NCBI GenBank assembly: GCA_030248225.1
Contig: JASANE010007443.1
Span: 1 to 64,000, forward strand
Origin: Trileptium ribeirensis
Lineage: Eukaryota > Nematoda > Enoplea > Enoplida > Thoracostomopsidae
Reading direction: 5' to 3'
Length of the DNA: 64,000 nucleotides
Both the position numbers and the translations under genes were made by a program. Each line of letters opens with the position of its first letter. The stretch's first letter is position 1. A model generated the notes under the pieces. That model made no database searches. It was given only the letters and a program-made list of their open reading frames with translations, and was not told the origin of the DNA. Below are positions 1 through 12,769 of the stretch, one piece after another.

Positions 1-1713
1 GTAAAACAACACCGCGTTGGAGACTAATATCAGCCCGTTTTTAGTATTACTGCTTATAGTTACGGTTAACCCATTTAGGTCAAATGTGTACAGTGGATGT
101 AACCTTAGGTGGATAGACTTCGGAAGTGATATCCCTCAGTTAGTCGCTCATGCGGTGAGACAGCAGAGCAAAATCAAATTTTTAGGCCCAAATCTATGCA
201 AATTTATTGGGATCTTTTCAGTTTATTAAAGCTCCAACATAATATAACCTTAGCAAATGTGTAATTTTATGTAAATCATTCGAACTGGATTCACAATCTG
301 AAGGTAATGGTATCAAAAATATGTCAGTCCGTTTATAAGTTAAAACGAGTTAAATCTATTGGAATGGCAGCCCAACCATTAGTCTAAGCTGGTAACCCAC
401 AAACTTACTCGGCCTATTTTGACTCAGCCTATTATTCAGGTACCAATTGTATATGAAGACATGTTTTCTAAGAAATTAATTTTTTTGAATAATTTTCGGT
501 ACCAAGGATGGGTCATTAGTAACCCAAAAATAAAAAAATGATAAATATGGTTCTAATGGACATGGTTCTAATGGTTCTTATGAACTAATTCGGCGAATTG
601 AGTCGGGTGGTATCAAAACTAATCGTATATCTTTAAAACTGACCATTTTTAATCTTTAAAGCATGTAACCGGAAAGACCCATTTCCATTTTATCACAGAA
701 TCTAGGCTGCTAAAAACTGATTCTATTTTGACTTGTATCTTACAAATACCTAAGTCATTAAACAAAATACATGATGGAGTGTCACATCATCAATGTTTCA
801 CCACGTTTTCATTGCTGTTCGTAAAATGTTTCATTTGGGATCGCAAAAGTATTGTATAGTAATGTTCTAAACAAAATGAAATTAATGCTGTAAGCCTAAC
901 CGCGTCAGTGCAGAATCTACCATTGCTGAAAAATTTAGGTATTTGCCTAAAAAATTTTGTGTAATTGTACATTACTTCCGGCATAGATTTGTCAGATCGA
1001 TACTTTAAGAAAAGAAGCGACAAAAACTTTCCGCTTTCGACTCAGTTGCATTTTCTCCGGCTTATGCGGCTCTATCCCTTTAGCTGCAACGTAGTGATGG
1101 ACGATGTAGCATAGCTTGCATTTTATGTATGAGTCAGGCTTAAGTACGTACGCCCGTGTTGTACTTTTGACAAGTCATTTTGCGATCTTCAAACACGCAC
1201 AAATCGCGCACACGTCCACGCACAAGTCTCGATTTTTCCTTATGTACGAGGACACGAATTGTGATACAGTAACACGTTGTGAATCAGCGACAGCGAAGTC
1301 ATTTGATGAACGCGAGCAGAAGAGCGAAATCAGCAAATATATCCCTTCGAAAATCACATTCTTGCATCACGGAGCCCATGCTCGAGTTCGCTAGACTTCA
1401 TGTCACATAATGATGTGTTACTCTATCAAAATTTGCAGCACCAACTCGTTGATGTATCACAAATAATATCCTCGTAAATATAATATCAGAACTATAACGG
1501 CCAATTCTTCACGATTCAGATCGTGATTTTGATAAAGCAAGAACCATGATGCGCGCACCTAAAGTGTTCTTACTTATCACTGTGCTGGAATAAAATGTAC
1601 GATAAATATGTTACGTCATTGACTATGTTTTGTGACACCACAAAAGCATCCGTTATCATATAATTGAAATACAAACTATGGATAGGACACATAGCTATAA
1701 GATCACATAAGTT
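1..1713. other. Gene-free AT-rich stretch
   Basis: Open frames here are short (60-92 codons), overlap on both strands and show no domain, signal or low-complexity pattern that I recognise. No tRNA, repeat array or terminal inverted repeat was seen. Probably decayed intergenic DNA in front of the non-LTR relic. Confidence 0.5.
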
Positions 1714-3252
1714 AACTGCAGTCTAAATAGTATCGACTTTTCTGTCTTAGACATCTTAAATTTATGTAACTCGGTTAAAACTGACTCGTCACCAGGACCT
1801 GACTGTATCCCGAATTGCGTACTGAAAAATGCATCGTTAACTTTAGCAGGCCCTCTGTTTAAATTGTTTAATTTAATAATGTCTACAGAACGCGTACCTA
1901 GTGACTGGCTGATGGCTCATGTGGTACCGCTATACAAGAAAGGGTCTCGGCACTTTGTTGAAAATTACAGGCCGATAAGTTTGACATAGTGTGTTTACAA
2001 ATTGCTGGAAAAATTGATTCAAAAACATTTAATGCAATATGTCTTCGAAAACAACTTAATTTGTCCATCAAAATACGGTTTTGTGCCCGGTCTAACTACT
2101 ACGCTGGACCTGCTACAGTATCTTAAGTTTGTTACAACTGCCGTTGACGCAAATAATTTGGTTGACTGCATATATCTCGATATATCAAAGGCTTTCGACA
2201 AAATCATTCAGGCGAGACTTTTTTAAAATTAGAGTCATTCGGTATAGGTGGTCAACTTCTTTCGTTTATTAAAAATTTTTTGTCTAACCGTAGTCAACGA
2301 GTGATTATATCAGGTAATTTGTCCGAGCCTATACCTGTTCGGAGTGGTGTTCCTCAAGAAACTGTATTAGCACCAACTCTATTTCTTTTTTACATTGATG
2401 ACTTTGATAAGTACGTACATTGCTTTGATGGTAAATTTGCCGACGACACCCGCATTGCCCGTGTAATCAAGCGTGAATCTATCATTGCCGACATAAATGC
2501 TTTACAATTTGACATCCTACGTTGTGAACAATGGGCGGCTGACAATTTTCTTTCGTTTAACGCGGCCAAAAGCCAAGTTCTGCATTTTTGGTTACAACAA
2601 CCCTCACACAAATTACTACTTAAATGAAACAATAGTAGAAGCTGCCGAAACTGTTAATGATCTTGGGGTTATGATTCATTCAAATCTTAAATCATCGGCA
2701 CATGTTATCAAAATTGTCAAATCAGCATATAAAACGTTTTCTATTATACGGGTGTTTCAACCTTTACATCGACACGTGTGCTTACCTTTATATAAATCCT
2801 TGATTCGATCTATACTTCAATTTTCATCCGAGTCATGGAGTCCTTACCTTCTCAGAGACGTCGTTTTATTGGAGAGGGTGCAGAAATTCGCTACTACGCA
2901 TGTCCTTGGTCTGTATAACTACACATACGAAGATCCTCTGCGCCAGTTAGGTCTGCAAAAACTGTCAACTCGTCGCCATAGGCAAGACCTTATTTTATTG
3001 TATAAACTTTTTCACGGCTTAATCAATGTAAATGTAACAGATCGTGTTCTTCCAGCAACTGTAACTGGGACCCGCGGCCATCCTTATAAAATCCGTCATC
3101 ACTTTATTCCTTGGTTAGAAGCTGCAAAACATTTCTTCCGTATTCGAGTGATTGACGCTTGGAACAGCTTACCTGTCTCAGTAGTTACCGCCCCGTCTGT
3201 CCCCACCTTCAAGGTGCGCCTCCATGCCTCCAGATGTCTTCCTGATCCGTAG
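1714..3252 (+). pseudogene. Reverse transcriptase, non-LTR type (broken)
   Basis: Reads through 1714-2226, then about 2222-2624, then about 2600-3252, each in a different frame, so at least two frameshifts plus an in-frame TAG at 1987-1989. Early part has the SSPGPDCIPN block and the ENYRPISL block typical of LINE RT fingers. The middle carries the GVPQ block (normally followed by GS, here ET) and the catalytic FADD motif (near 2438-2449), so the palm Asp pair is present. After RT comes the long C-terminal region with an SWSPYL block and an AWNSLP block (near 3160-3175), standard in CR1/jockey proteins. Codon-level homology is clear although the gene is dead. It has no functional link to neighbours. 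Confidence 0.9.
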
Positions 3253-3425
3253 AATGTTTCTGCCTCGTTCCGCTTGTTTTGGATTTCAGGCATTCGAATT
3301 CTGCCGCCGATGATAGTCATCGGCACTCTCTTCCATCAGTGGCTCTCTCTGTGTACTTTCGCAACGAAATGGGACTATACAGCTGATGGTGGATCAAAGT
3401 AATCAAAGTAAGTAAGTAATTTATC
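1714..3425 (+). mobile_element. 5'-truncated CR1/jockey-like non-LTR retrotransposon
   Basis: Relic of a LINE-type element that moved by target-primed reverse transcription. What is seen: a reverse-transcriptase reading frame broken into three frames (see next entry) and a 3' end at about 3395-3420 made of AAGTAA/AGTAATC-type short repeats, as is usual for CR1/L2-like tails. The 5' half (ORF1, endonuclease and the N-terminal RT) is absent. I see no target-site duplication because the left border is not sharp. Clade assignment (CR1/L2/jockey group) rests on the RT and on the conserved C-terminal region after RT, and could be any of these clades. Confidence 0.85.
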
Positions 3426-4904
3426 ACATTTTCTCAAGAACCGGCACAATCGGCGTCGCTGTGTCAAGCTCGAGTATCGTGATAGAGCTATTGAAGTGAA
3501 CCACAGCAGCGATTCCAATAGTTTCTAAATTTCTTATTCCAATTCGTGCCTCTATATCTAGCGATAAACGACTGTTGCATAAAAAAGCCATGCTGACCCA
3601 GACTAAAGGCCCACAAAAAACATGGGAACACTGGGTAATTTATCATTTCTCCTATTATTGGCATTTGACAAATTTTTGTTTTAAATTTGAATGACTGAAA
3701 CGATGACCGAAATCACGCTAACTTCGTAAAATTTGCTATGTTAAGTCCTGACGAGCGGCGCCAAATAATGTTTGTGGTGACCGTAGTGCTGCTTCGGCAG
3801 TGTCATGAAACTTCGTTTCAGTGACATAAAACGACATAATCGCTACTTTGTTGATTGCGCGTGCTGATGATTCGTATATCGGCAGGGTATATGTTGACAG
3901 TCTTCATATAATAAATCACATACGATAGTGCCTCCGATTTGTTTCATAGAGCGATAGGTTTCATGGATACGCAATTTAGGTGTTTCTGTCAGCTTTACAC
4001 GGCGAAATACTTGTCTGATTTGAGAGTTTGTAAGCAAGAAAGAGGCGGCGTTTTTTCTTGGTTTGAGATCGAGCTTGGTTAACATTGTGCGTGATTGATG
4101 GGAGTTTGTTTACATTCTGCGTAATGACCCGATTCAATTCACACAAGCTGATGAAGATGATTAGCTAATTGATTTTTAATCCTTGCACCATTTCAACGCA
4201 CAACTACTTGGGTAAATCTGGCAATAGCACGAACTTTTATGTCATATATAATGTCATCAATGTGGTCTACGTGGAAGGTACTACGGGTTACCCTTTTCCG
4301 TTAATTACATCCAGACCCGAAATGAACATTGGTAGGTATTTCTCAACAGTATCCGACAAGCTTGGACGAATTCCTTCCTACCATCACTTGTTGGTCGCAT
4401 GCAGTGTCAAAGCCTTGTCGGCGTGTCGAGGCTACATTTATTGGTAACAACATTATAATTTTACAGCAGGCAGATCTCATAATGCAACAACTGCCGCAAG
4501 ATGCGTCGACATGGTGGTTAAAGCTATACCGCCTTACAGATGTAAGATATCAAATTAATAATTTAAGATTCTGATCAGATTTTAAAGCAGATATAAATAT
4601 TTCACATTAGTCAGAAGAAATCCCGTAGAAATCGCGATCCCCAGCGTTTATTTACTTGGCTTTCGACCAGTTTTGAGGAAACTTGCCGTTTGTTTATATG
4701 GGTTCACATCACTAAGTCTAATATAGTTTCAAACAGAGTTTTTATTCTTAGAATTCGGTTAAATTCGGTCGTGGGCCGAAAGGGGGAGATCTACCACATA
4801 AATATAAGCAAGAACATGATCATGATAAATGTCAAAAACCAAAGTATTACAAGACGAAGTTCAGGAGCTCTTTATTGGAAATCTTTGAATTATTTAATGT
4901 TTTC
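3426..4904. other. No gene recognised
   Basis: Only short overlapping open frames, without recognisable protein content. No repeat structure was noticed before the tandem array that begins near 4905. Confidence 0.45.
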
Positions 4905-5215
4905 ACGTCTATATTTAACCCTACCGCTCTTTGGCTTAAAATCAGACCAAAGCGCATTATGAACTCACAGATGTATTTAACTGCGTTTTTCGCATCGTGT
5001 CTGTTGGCACGTTTATATTTATCTCTAACGCGCTTTGGCTTCAGAACAGACCAACAGCATATTATGAACTCACAGCTGTGTTAACTTCGTTTGTCGCATA
5101 ATATCTGTTTGCAAGTTTATAACCAGTATGCCCTTTGGTTTCAAATCAGACAAACGCACATGATGAACTCATAGTTGTGTTAACTGCATTTATCAAGTTG
5201 CAACTAATACTAAAG
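4905..5215. repeat. Diverged tandem repeat, ~102 bp x 3
   Basis: Three successive copies of a unit containing CTTTGGCTT, then AACAGACCAA or ATCAGACCAA, then TGAACTCACAG, then TTAACTGCG. The shared TTGG core lies at 4931, 5035 and 5135, a spacing of 104 and 100 bp. The small open frames across it are a by-product of the repeat. Confidence 0.8.
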
Positions 5216-7689
5216 CTTAGATACCTTGGTATACATTAAAATTATATGTAAATAACAATGATTTATTACGTTTCTGCCATTTTTCTAAGTACTGGGAGGA
5301 ATCATATGCTTTAAAAATTCCAAAGTAACTTTAAATTGCGTTACACCATATTTGAGAGGTTAACCCTGAGGGGCGTGAGTAGAATGTAGGCTATGCTGTT
5401 TTGAGCCCTAACATTTTTCGTGAGCTTAGGTGTTTATGTGAGCCTCCAATACGCTTAATGCGGGGCCAACTTACCGTCACCCCCTGCAGTAAGCTATTCA
5501 TTTTTCTATCGTTATAATGTGACGCATCTCCAGGTTATTTAGTCTCCTTTCGCAATGCGCCACGCTTAAGGATAAGCGTCGATAAGACAAGTACAGAGTA
5601 CTTACAAAGGTCTGTGGATATTTTTTCTGCAATTAAAGTTTCAAGTCAAGTTTTCAGTTTCATAGCCACAGAAAAACATATTTGTTATAGCTATGGTTGA
5701 CAATCCCATCTGCTATTCCGTATCTTTACATAATGATTTACACCATACATTTTTTGTGCTGTAGTGATAGCAATAGAATCAAAATTTTCAGGTAGATATT
5801 AAGATTAGCAAAATTAGTTACTGGCTTTTTCCGGAACCTCCCTCCCCATAGCTAACACAAGTGTATATACATAGGTAATACTGTAAGAATGTGATCTCAT
5901 GCATGAATTCTTAATTTCAGTTGTTTAAACGACTTCAATAGTAGCTGACAATCGCAATATGCTTGCACAACTTTATTTGTTTTCGTGAGACGCGCATTAT
6001 AAAAGCAAAAGTGGTTTCTTTTACTCAGAAATGTCCAGGTGACAGTCTGGTTCATATTACTCACAACTGTCTAAATGATTAGGCACGTGATTCTTTGTAA
6101 TAAGCGCTTGTATTGTTTTTATTGGACACTGTGAAAAAGACGCAATGGTTCCATTTAGTTAGAGTTGTATGGAAAACTTAATATTTGGTGTTAAGTTGGG
6201 GTATCTCTTACAGCAGACAAAATTTTTAACAATATTCATACAGATGATTTAGCTGCGTTCCAACATACACAAGTTTGCATAACGAACTATAGCAATGTAA
6301 AGTTCTCTCTTAAAGTCTATCTTATATAGTCGAAATTTGAACCTGATCCTGCTCTTGTGGGCAAAAATTCTTAAAGAGGCGCTTATTAAATGATATGTTC
6401 TCACTAAAACTGTTAGTCCTGTTTGCAGCCGGACACATTATGGTTACCTTCTGGCATAATTTTGTATTTGTCGGTCATTAGTCCGTCATAGTCATATCAC
6501 TTTTAGTGTAATATATATAATTGAATTCGGGGATGTAGAATCTCCAACCTTGGTACCGAAGAATTCTCACTAGACCTCGCTATGGTGAAAAAGATGGGGG
6601 TCCGTTTATTTTTTTCTCTGTGAAGAGGACTTCTTTATCTCAACGTAAACCGATATGGACGTGTGAGAGCTCCTATGAAACCTACAATACTCTAGATGTG
6701 CCTTTTGGAGGTGTTATTCCGATTTCACACACCCATGTCTCACCACAGGGGTCAAAATGGGGCATTTTTGCGTCATTTTTTGCTCATAACTCGGCAACCC
6801 TTGAGCCGATTTGAATCATTTTGATATCTAAATATGTGTCCTAGGAAACTTTATTTATGGCTATATAAATGGTTTTGGTCGGGTCTCTATGGGGCATGGG
6901 GGCTTTAGCAAATGGCAAAATTTCCAAAATTTTGGTCAATCTTTGTCGAGATCTAGCTATATAACCACTCAAGCGATTCGAGCAAAATTTGGTGTATGGA
7001 GCTATCCGAGTGGTGCAACGGATTTGATGTAGGACCCCTGAGTCAATTGGTGAGCCAAATTGGGACCCGACGCCATATATAGTCTGTGACATTACCACTT
7101 CTAGCGGTATATTAATAGATTTGTGTCTCAAAAAAGTTCATATGGGTTCTCGTGGGTGCTGATTTCAAATCTTCATTGAATTTAAACGTATCTCTTCGTG
7201 TAGAGGTAGTTGTATCAATGGGTGAAACAAGGCGAGTGATGCGAAAGAGACCAGTGTCATGCGGTCTGTAGCAAATTCTGTTTATGTTTTCTGTGCTCCT
7301 GTGCTTTTGTTAAGATTCTTATATATATATAGATTACATACAAATGTTGTTCACCATTCGTAAAAAGTTCTGAGGTAGACTTAACGCTCTAGGGTGCGTA
7401 TTGGATATCTGACTATCAGTTTTGCTTCATCTATGCATTATTGAACAGCAGATTAATAAATTTTTTTGGTGAGTTACATCTTTGTTTCGTAAGAGGAATA
7501 TATTTTTAATTAGTTGTTCCACTGTATGTTAACGTTACAGTTTCTCATTTCTCCGAATTCATACACTTGGCATGTCGCCAAGATTATAGTATTAATTTAA
7601 TGTGAGTGTAGGTACACCAGCTGGCGAGCAGGGCTTACAATACGTGTTCAGCGTAAAATAAACACAAAAAAGCTATTTTGTTTTGAAAA
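5216..7689. other. No gene recognised
   Basis: No credible coding region. The part around 6510-7190 is less AT-rich and reads like old dispersed repeat sequence, but I cannot assign it to a family from this window alone. Confidence 0.4.
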
Positions 7690-7802
7690 GTTTCAGAGAT
7701 GTAACTGGGTCACCATATTGTGACCCGGTGACCGGGTAGTGGTAGTGACACGGACCCGGTAATTAGGTCATGGTAGTGACCCGGTGACCCGGTCAAGTGA
7801 CC
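7690..7802 (+). repeat. GTGACCCGG-type short repeat cluster
   Basis: Several copies of GTGACCCGGTGACC-like sequence, interrupted by GGTAGTGAC spacers. A second, partly inverted cluster of the same words (GTAACCCGG, GTGACACGGTCAC) lies at about 8395-8490. The two might be the ends of one ~800-bp element, but the match is weak. Confidence 0.5.
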
Positions 7803-8394
7803 TAGCGGCGAGGAAATTTCCGAAGCTGTCAGTGTATAATAATTCTGCGAATTCGCATAAGGTACTGTGTTGGAAAACAGATGAATATATTCTTGGCAAA
7901 TCGGTATTACACAATGGTTGCGATTGCGATTTCGATTTGGCCTTAGCCAGGCACCGCTATAGCTCTGGACAAAATTAGGCAGGTGTTCAACCTAAATGTA
8001 AGTCATTTGGCTGTGTCTTGAAAACAGTTTGTCATTATGTGAAACCGCTTATGTGGGGTTGGAAGCAGCTTGGAAGTACTTAAGTCTAAAACCCCTGTGA
8101 AAATGATAGCATGTGTTATGCAGGGTTTTAAATCCTGTTTCGGGCTGAACGGTAACAGAGTACTCCACAAAGCAGGACAATAGTGTTTTACTAACTTTCC
8201 ACCATTCTGGCCGAATTCTTATTGTGAATTCAGAGCAATCGTTTTCGGAGAGCTTGGTTTAAATGCATTTGAGTTTTCACTGTGTCTCTGCGAGTATAGG
8301 AGAAAAGGCAAAGAAGAGGGCAAAGTACGCTGTTCTGTTTTGTTATGTTGAGTACAATGCAGTAGAGAGTACTGTCGGCTTCTGAATCAAACCG

Positions 8395-8490
8395 GTTCAG
8401 CACCGAGTTTACCGAGTAACCCGGTGACACGGTCACAGATGTGACCTGGATTGACTCAGTGCCCAGCAACCCTGTAACCCGGTTCCACCT
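8395..8490 (-). repeat. Second GTGACCCGG-type cluster
   Basis: Contains GTAACCCGGTGACACGGTCAC and CCTGTAACCCGGTT, related to the cluster at 7690-7802. The space between the clusters shows no gene. Confidence 0.45.
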
Positions 8491-8869
8491 GTGAAATTTT
8501 ACATCGGGTGGACTGACTTCGCTCTAATGTTTACAACATATAACTGGCCATTTTCTGGCAAAGTTTTCCAGCCATAAGCATCCGGCATAGCCAAGCTCAG
8601 GTAAGCAAGCAGTATCAGCAAAATTATCACAGCTTTTAATAAAAATATTATTGTTGTTATTTTATGTGCTAGTGGTAAAACTTATTAATGTTATCTGTAC
8701 ATTACCCGTAAGGTTAAACGCTGCTCAAAAATTAAGCCAAATACCTTTTCACTATCCACTATAGAGGTGCAAACGATAAACCACAAAATTCACGCAGTTT
8801 GAAATCCATAACCGTGCCTTCTGTGCCATATTCCTTCATAGAATGATTTATTTCGGCTTGTAGGCGTCG

Positions 8870-9195
8870 ACGGTCTGTCGGTTGAGGGAGGCAGATGGGC
8901 GGAGGCGGAGTGGGAGCTCCTTGAGAAACGGGGTACGGCACGGTGAGTGAAGTTTTAAAATTTTTAGTAATTCAAAATTTTTCCCATTTTACTACAATTT
9001 TCTCTAATTTTTGGCAATTTGCTCTCAAACTTTTAGCAATTTTCACCCTATTTTGCCAATTTTTGCTAAAATCTTCCGCGCGGTGCCTTCGGGGTGCGGC
9101 GAGAGGGAGTGCGGATACTTCAGGGAGCGCTGATCTTGGTGGGAGTGGGAGTAGCCCCGTACCTCCCTACCGACATGGACACCTATGACCTACTA
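8870..9195 (+). repeat. Dispersed repeat, TTTTGCCAATTTT family (copy 1)
   Basis: A T-rich centre with serial words such as TTTTTGGCAATTTGC and TTTTGCCAATTTTTGC, flanked by GC-rich G/A blocks and ending in CACCTATGACC. Similar centre-and-flank structure recurs near 17100-17280 (opposite strand), 31400-31640, 31870-32060 and 44640-44940. Non-coding; an interspersed element family of unknown class. Confidence 0.6.
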
Positions 9196-10310
9196 CCTAT
9201 ATAACCCAAATGCTGAAGCAGCGTAAAAACTTCTGTAACGTCAGGATACCGGTGTCAAGTATACGTAACATTAACATTTGATGTCGTTTTGAGTTACAAT
9301 GGAGTTTTTTTACTTTCTGCTTTTTATATTCGCTATGGCAATGAGGTGAAAGTAGTGGAAATGGAACTCACATAAAAATGATGAGTGTTCTGTATTGGTA
9401 TGTATTGCGGTTTTTGACTGCAGCTGTTCTGACGAAGCTGTTCGCACGAATAAAAGACCAAGATTAACTTGTTCACAAGTTCGGCCCCCGTCAACCTGAC
9501 GGGTGTGACGTTATATCCGCAAAGAAAACATAGTGTAGTGTCGCGGTTTCGGAGAGCGATAGCCACTGCCTTAGTCTAAGGTTTAGTATAGGGGTATATG
9601 AGGACCTTAGTTTAGGTTAATTCTTAGGATTATATGTCGTTGACGGCACGGCCTGCATATAGTTTACATCTATCAGCTTGAATTTGGCTACAAGTTTTGT
9701 AATTATTTATAAAATTATGTGATTCTATGACAAATAATTTTTGGTGGGTTGAGATAACCAACACATAACTTGTATAATTTTGTGACAGAGCAGCAGCAGT
9801 AGTAGCATACAATGTACTTAAGTATATAGATTTATTCACCGTACGGATATTCGTCCGCTGCAAGCGTGTTAATAAATATTACTCATGCAATACCTCCATT
9901 GATAGCAAGCGACGGCCCGAGGAATAGAACTGATAAACTTTTGGCATGTTTTCGTGCTATATCGCTTATTAAACTTCAAATGTTCGAACGAACATCGTTG
10001 CTCCATGTCTTGATATATTCAATTTGGAAGAGTAATAAATGATTGAAAGTTGAAATCGAGCGATGGACATGTCGAACTTAGAGTAAACTTACTGTAATTT
10101 AATCTCTTTAAGCTGACGTTTCAAAAAAGAACGTCTACACAGTTAACATTTGCAACTGCTACATTATATGTAATATCGCCCTTTATTCTCGCCGTTTGGC
10201 TCATTTTATCCGTTGCTTGGAATGAAACACGCATATGTTTTGTATTTATAATTTGTTTTATACATTTTTATTGTATAGATACTTGTTTATTGTCTAGTTG
10301 GGCTCATAGG
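9196..10310. other. No gene recognised
   Basis: Short random open frames only. A few CAG/TAG triplets near 9787-9805. No RNA gene found. Confidence 0.4.
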
Positions 10311-10367
10311 AACATGTTACATTTGATTATATACATTGAACATGTTATGTTTGATTATATATATTGA

Positions 10368-10405
<38 letters not shown>
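10311..10405. repeat. 28-bp duplication followed by (AT)n microsatellite
   Basis: Two tandem copies of an AACATGTTA..TTTGATTATATA unit are followed by a pure AT run from 10371 to 10405 and then imperfect ATATGTATAT sequence to about 10440. Confidence 0.9.
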
Positions 10406-10407
<2 letters not shown>

Positions 10408-10862
10408 TACATATATGTATATATATTAATATATGTTTGTATATTAGTGATACGACATAATTATATTTAATATTAATTATTATATATACGACTTTATATA
10501 TTGATACGCATTTATTTGCTGATTACTTGTTTTTTACCACCATTTTAATGTATATGATATTTAACTTTAAAGCATTCGTGGCGTAAACAATGCGTAATGC
10601 TGTAATAATATACATCCATAAAATTTAAATTTGTTTTGCAACGCGTCAAAACAGCGCTAGCTATAGAAAAGAACTTATCAAACATTACATTGAACTGTGT
10701 AATGGCTGAAATTTCTCCCGTACTTTATCAGACTGTGAAGTCATGTTGTCAATGACGCGTTCGATTACCCAATTTGGTAATACTGGAATGCTTTACAGAC
10801 TCATCTCATCATTAGCCATTCGAAAATGGCCTGCTGTAGGCATGAGGCCGTCCCTGGGAAAT

Positions 10863-10982
10863 AAGCGAGCCGAGCCTAAATTCAAAAATCGGAACGAGCA
10901 AAGCCGAGCTTGGAGTCTAGGCTTTTATTAACGAGAAAAGCCAGCCGAACCTAGTTTTCAAAAAGAATCGGTTCGGCTCGCT
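10863..10982. repeat. Small inverted repeat (MITE-like)
   Basis: AGCGAGCCGAGCC at 10863 faces GGTTCGGCTCGCT ending at 10982, with a secondary CGAGC / CCAGCCGAACC pair inside. The ~120-bp unit could fold into a hairpin. No coding content. Confidence 0.6.
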
Positions 10983-12635
10983 AGTATATATAGATTTAAT
11001 ACGAAAAGTAACAATGATGTAACTAATAGAAGACACGTTTAAGTGTCTTCCACTATGAGAATAATGCTTTACAGCATTAAATCTGGTTGAAAGAAAGGGG
11101 AAGCTAACTTTGCTAAGCTAATTTGAGCTAGCTGTCGTGCCAAATTGCCACCGTGGGTATCAAAATGCAAATATTTCAGTGTTATGGTCGCGTAACTGCC
11201 ATGAGCGGGACATAAACAATAGTATCAAAACGCCATTTGCCACACTCATCGAAAAACGTAGTGCGTTCATTCCTATAGCAGCTGGCTGAACTTTGGCCAA
11301 AGTTCAGATACTCCTGAAATCCGTGCTGCTGTTACAGTCATGCAAGACACTGCAAAGGTTTTCAAAAACTGCGCAATGATGATTTCAGTCGGAAGCCGAA
11401 ACTAGCAGTACCCTGAAGGGTGTTATATAAAAATGCTAGAAAAAGGAACTGCGGTGAGTTCGACAGCAGCCGCCGACTCAGAATTGTCCTTAGCCGACTG
11501 GTCATGTATATACCTAAAGGTTATCCTACAGCTCAGGCTTAGCAGTAGTACAACGAGAAAGGCTTGGCCTACTTTTCAGTTACACCCCTTATGATAATTT
11601 GGGTATCTTGTACAAAAACCCGCCATCGGCATTCATCTGATCCAGCAGTGCGCCACAAGGCTAAAGGAAAGACAACTTTGTTTTATATTTTGTTATTTCG
11701 GTAAAAGCCGCTGCTCAACGTATTCAATTGAAATAAGGATGATGGTTGACAAATAATATAAACTTATCGTAGTTTCTTGTCGCTGTTCGCGTTCAGAAGC
11801 ATGTGCTTGAACTTTTAGTAAACACAACACGTTTCCGCCGCTCTTCCACCAATGACGGTAACGTTTGTGAACCTCTTCAGCAAAAATTTGTTCCCCAGAA
11901 TGAGAGTTGTAAGACCGCTGACACTCGTAACAACTTCTCTGGTTACATTAACCTGCAGGAAACCTGTATACAGCACTCTCACCTTGGTTAGGCCAATATC
12001 ATCAATATTGGTTTCATACATGCTGTATGCAAATCCCTTTAAAAATTCGTTTGTTGGCGTGCTTAATAAATTCCCACGCAGTGCCATAAAATAGACGCAA
12101 AAATCGAACGAATAACACTAGCATTTTCAAACTATGTACATCTCCATATCTATTTTTTGTCCCGTGCGAATAATATAGGACTGTCAGATGCATGAGTCAG
12201 AGGAGGTTACAAAATCTTACTGGCTATTCGGATTTATCATTGTTAACGAGCAAATCAATCTATGTGAGTTATAAAAACAGCGTATAAGTCACAGATAAGC
12301 ATCCCAGCGGGCTGCTTTTCAGTGAATTAACAAGCATATTTGTTGAAGGATAACATTTGTGTTGAATTTTTACGAAGAAAAATTAGCGTGGATGTGTTTC
12401 TAAGAATAACGTGCCACAATGACATATAACGCCCCGAATGAAGCATGATGCAATAACTTTGACCAAATCATAACTGTTCTCAGGAATTTTGTATTGCGTT
12501 AGTTAGACAGTAATTAATATTGTTACTATATCTGTCTTAAAAATGAAAATGAAAATTAGTTTTTTGTTAAAACTTATCTTTCCCGATCTTGAGAATATTA
12601 ATAATTTTTCTACGTTTTCTGCTATTCAATACTCA
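10983..12635. other. No gene recognised
   Basis: Includes overlapping antiparallel frames of 60-90 codons near 11803-12094 that show no domain and no sign of being genes. Nothing else identified. Confidence 0.4.
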
Positions 12636-12765
12636 CATTTTGTCTGCTATGTAACACCCATAAATACTTGGAATAACTGTGCGAAATCAATCCACGAACA
12701 AAACTCCGAGGCCATAACTGAAGCGCATCTATGCAGTCCGCGGTACACTTAGCTGGGCTAAAACT
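12636..12765 (+). repeat. Dispersed repeat B, uninterrupted copy
   Basis: Shares CATAAATACTTGGAATAAC with 14198-14216 and CGAGGCCATAACT, CGGTACACTTA with 15090-15135. Here the two blocks are adjacent (about 40 bp apart), whereas at 14.2-15.1 kb they are separated by about 870 bp of other sequence. Confidence 0.7.
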
Positions 12766-12769
12766 TTAC

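Noticed and set aside
10371..10440. AT-run as an origin or centromere-type satellite
   Set aside because: Only about 35-70 bp; an ordinary microsatellite.
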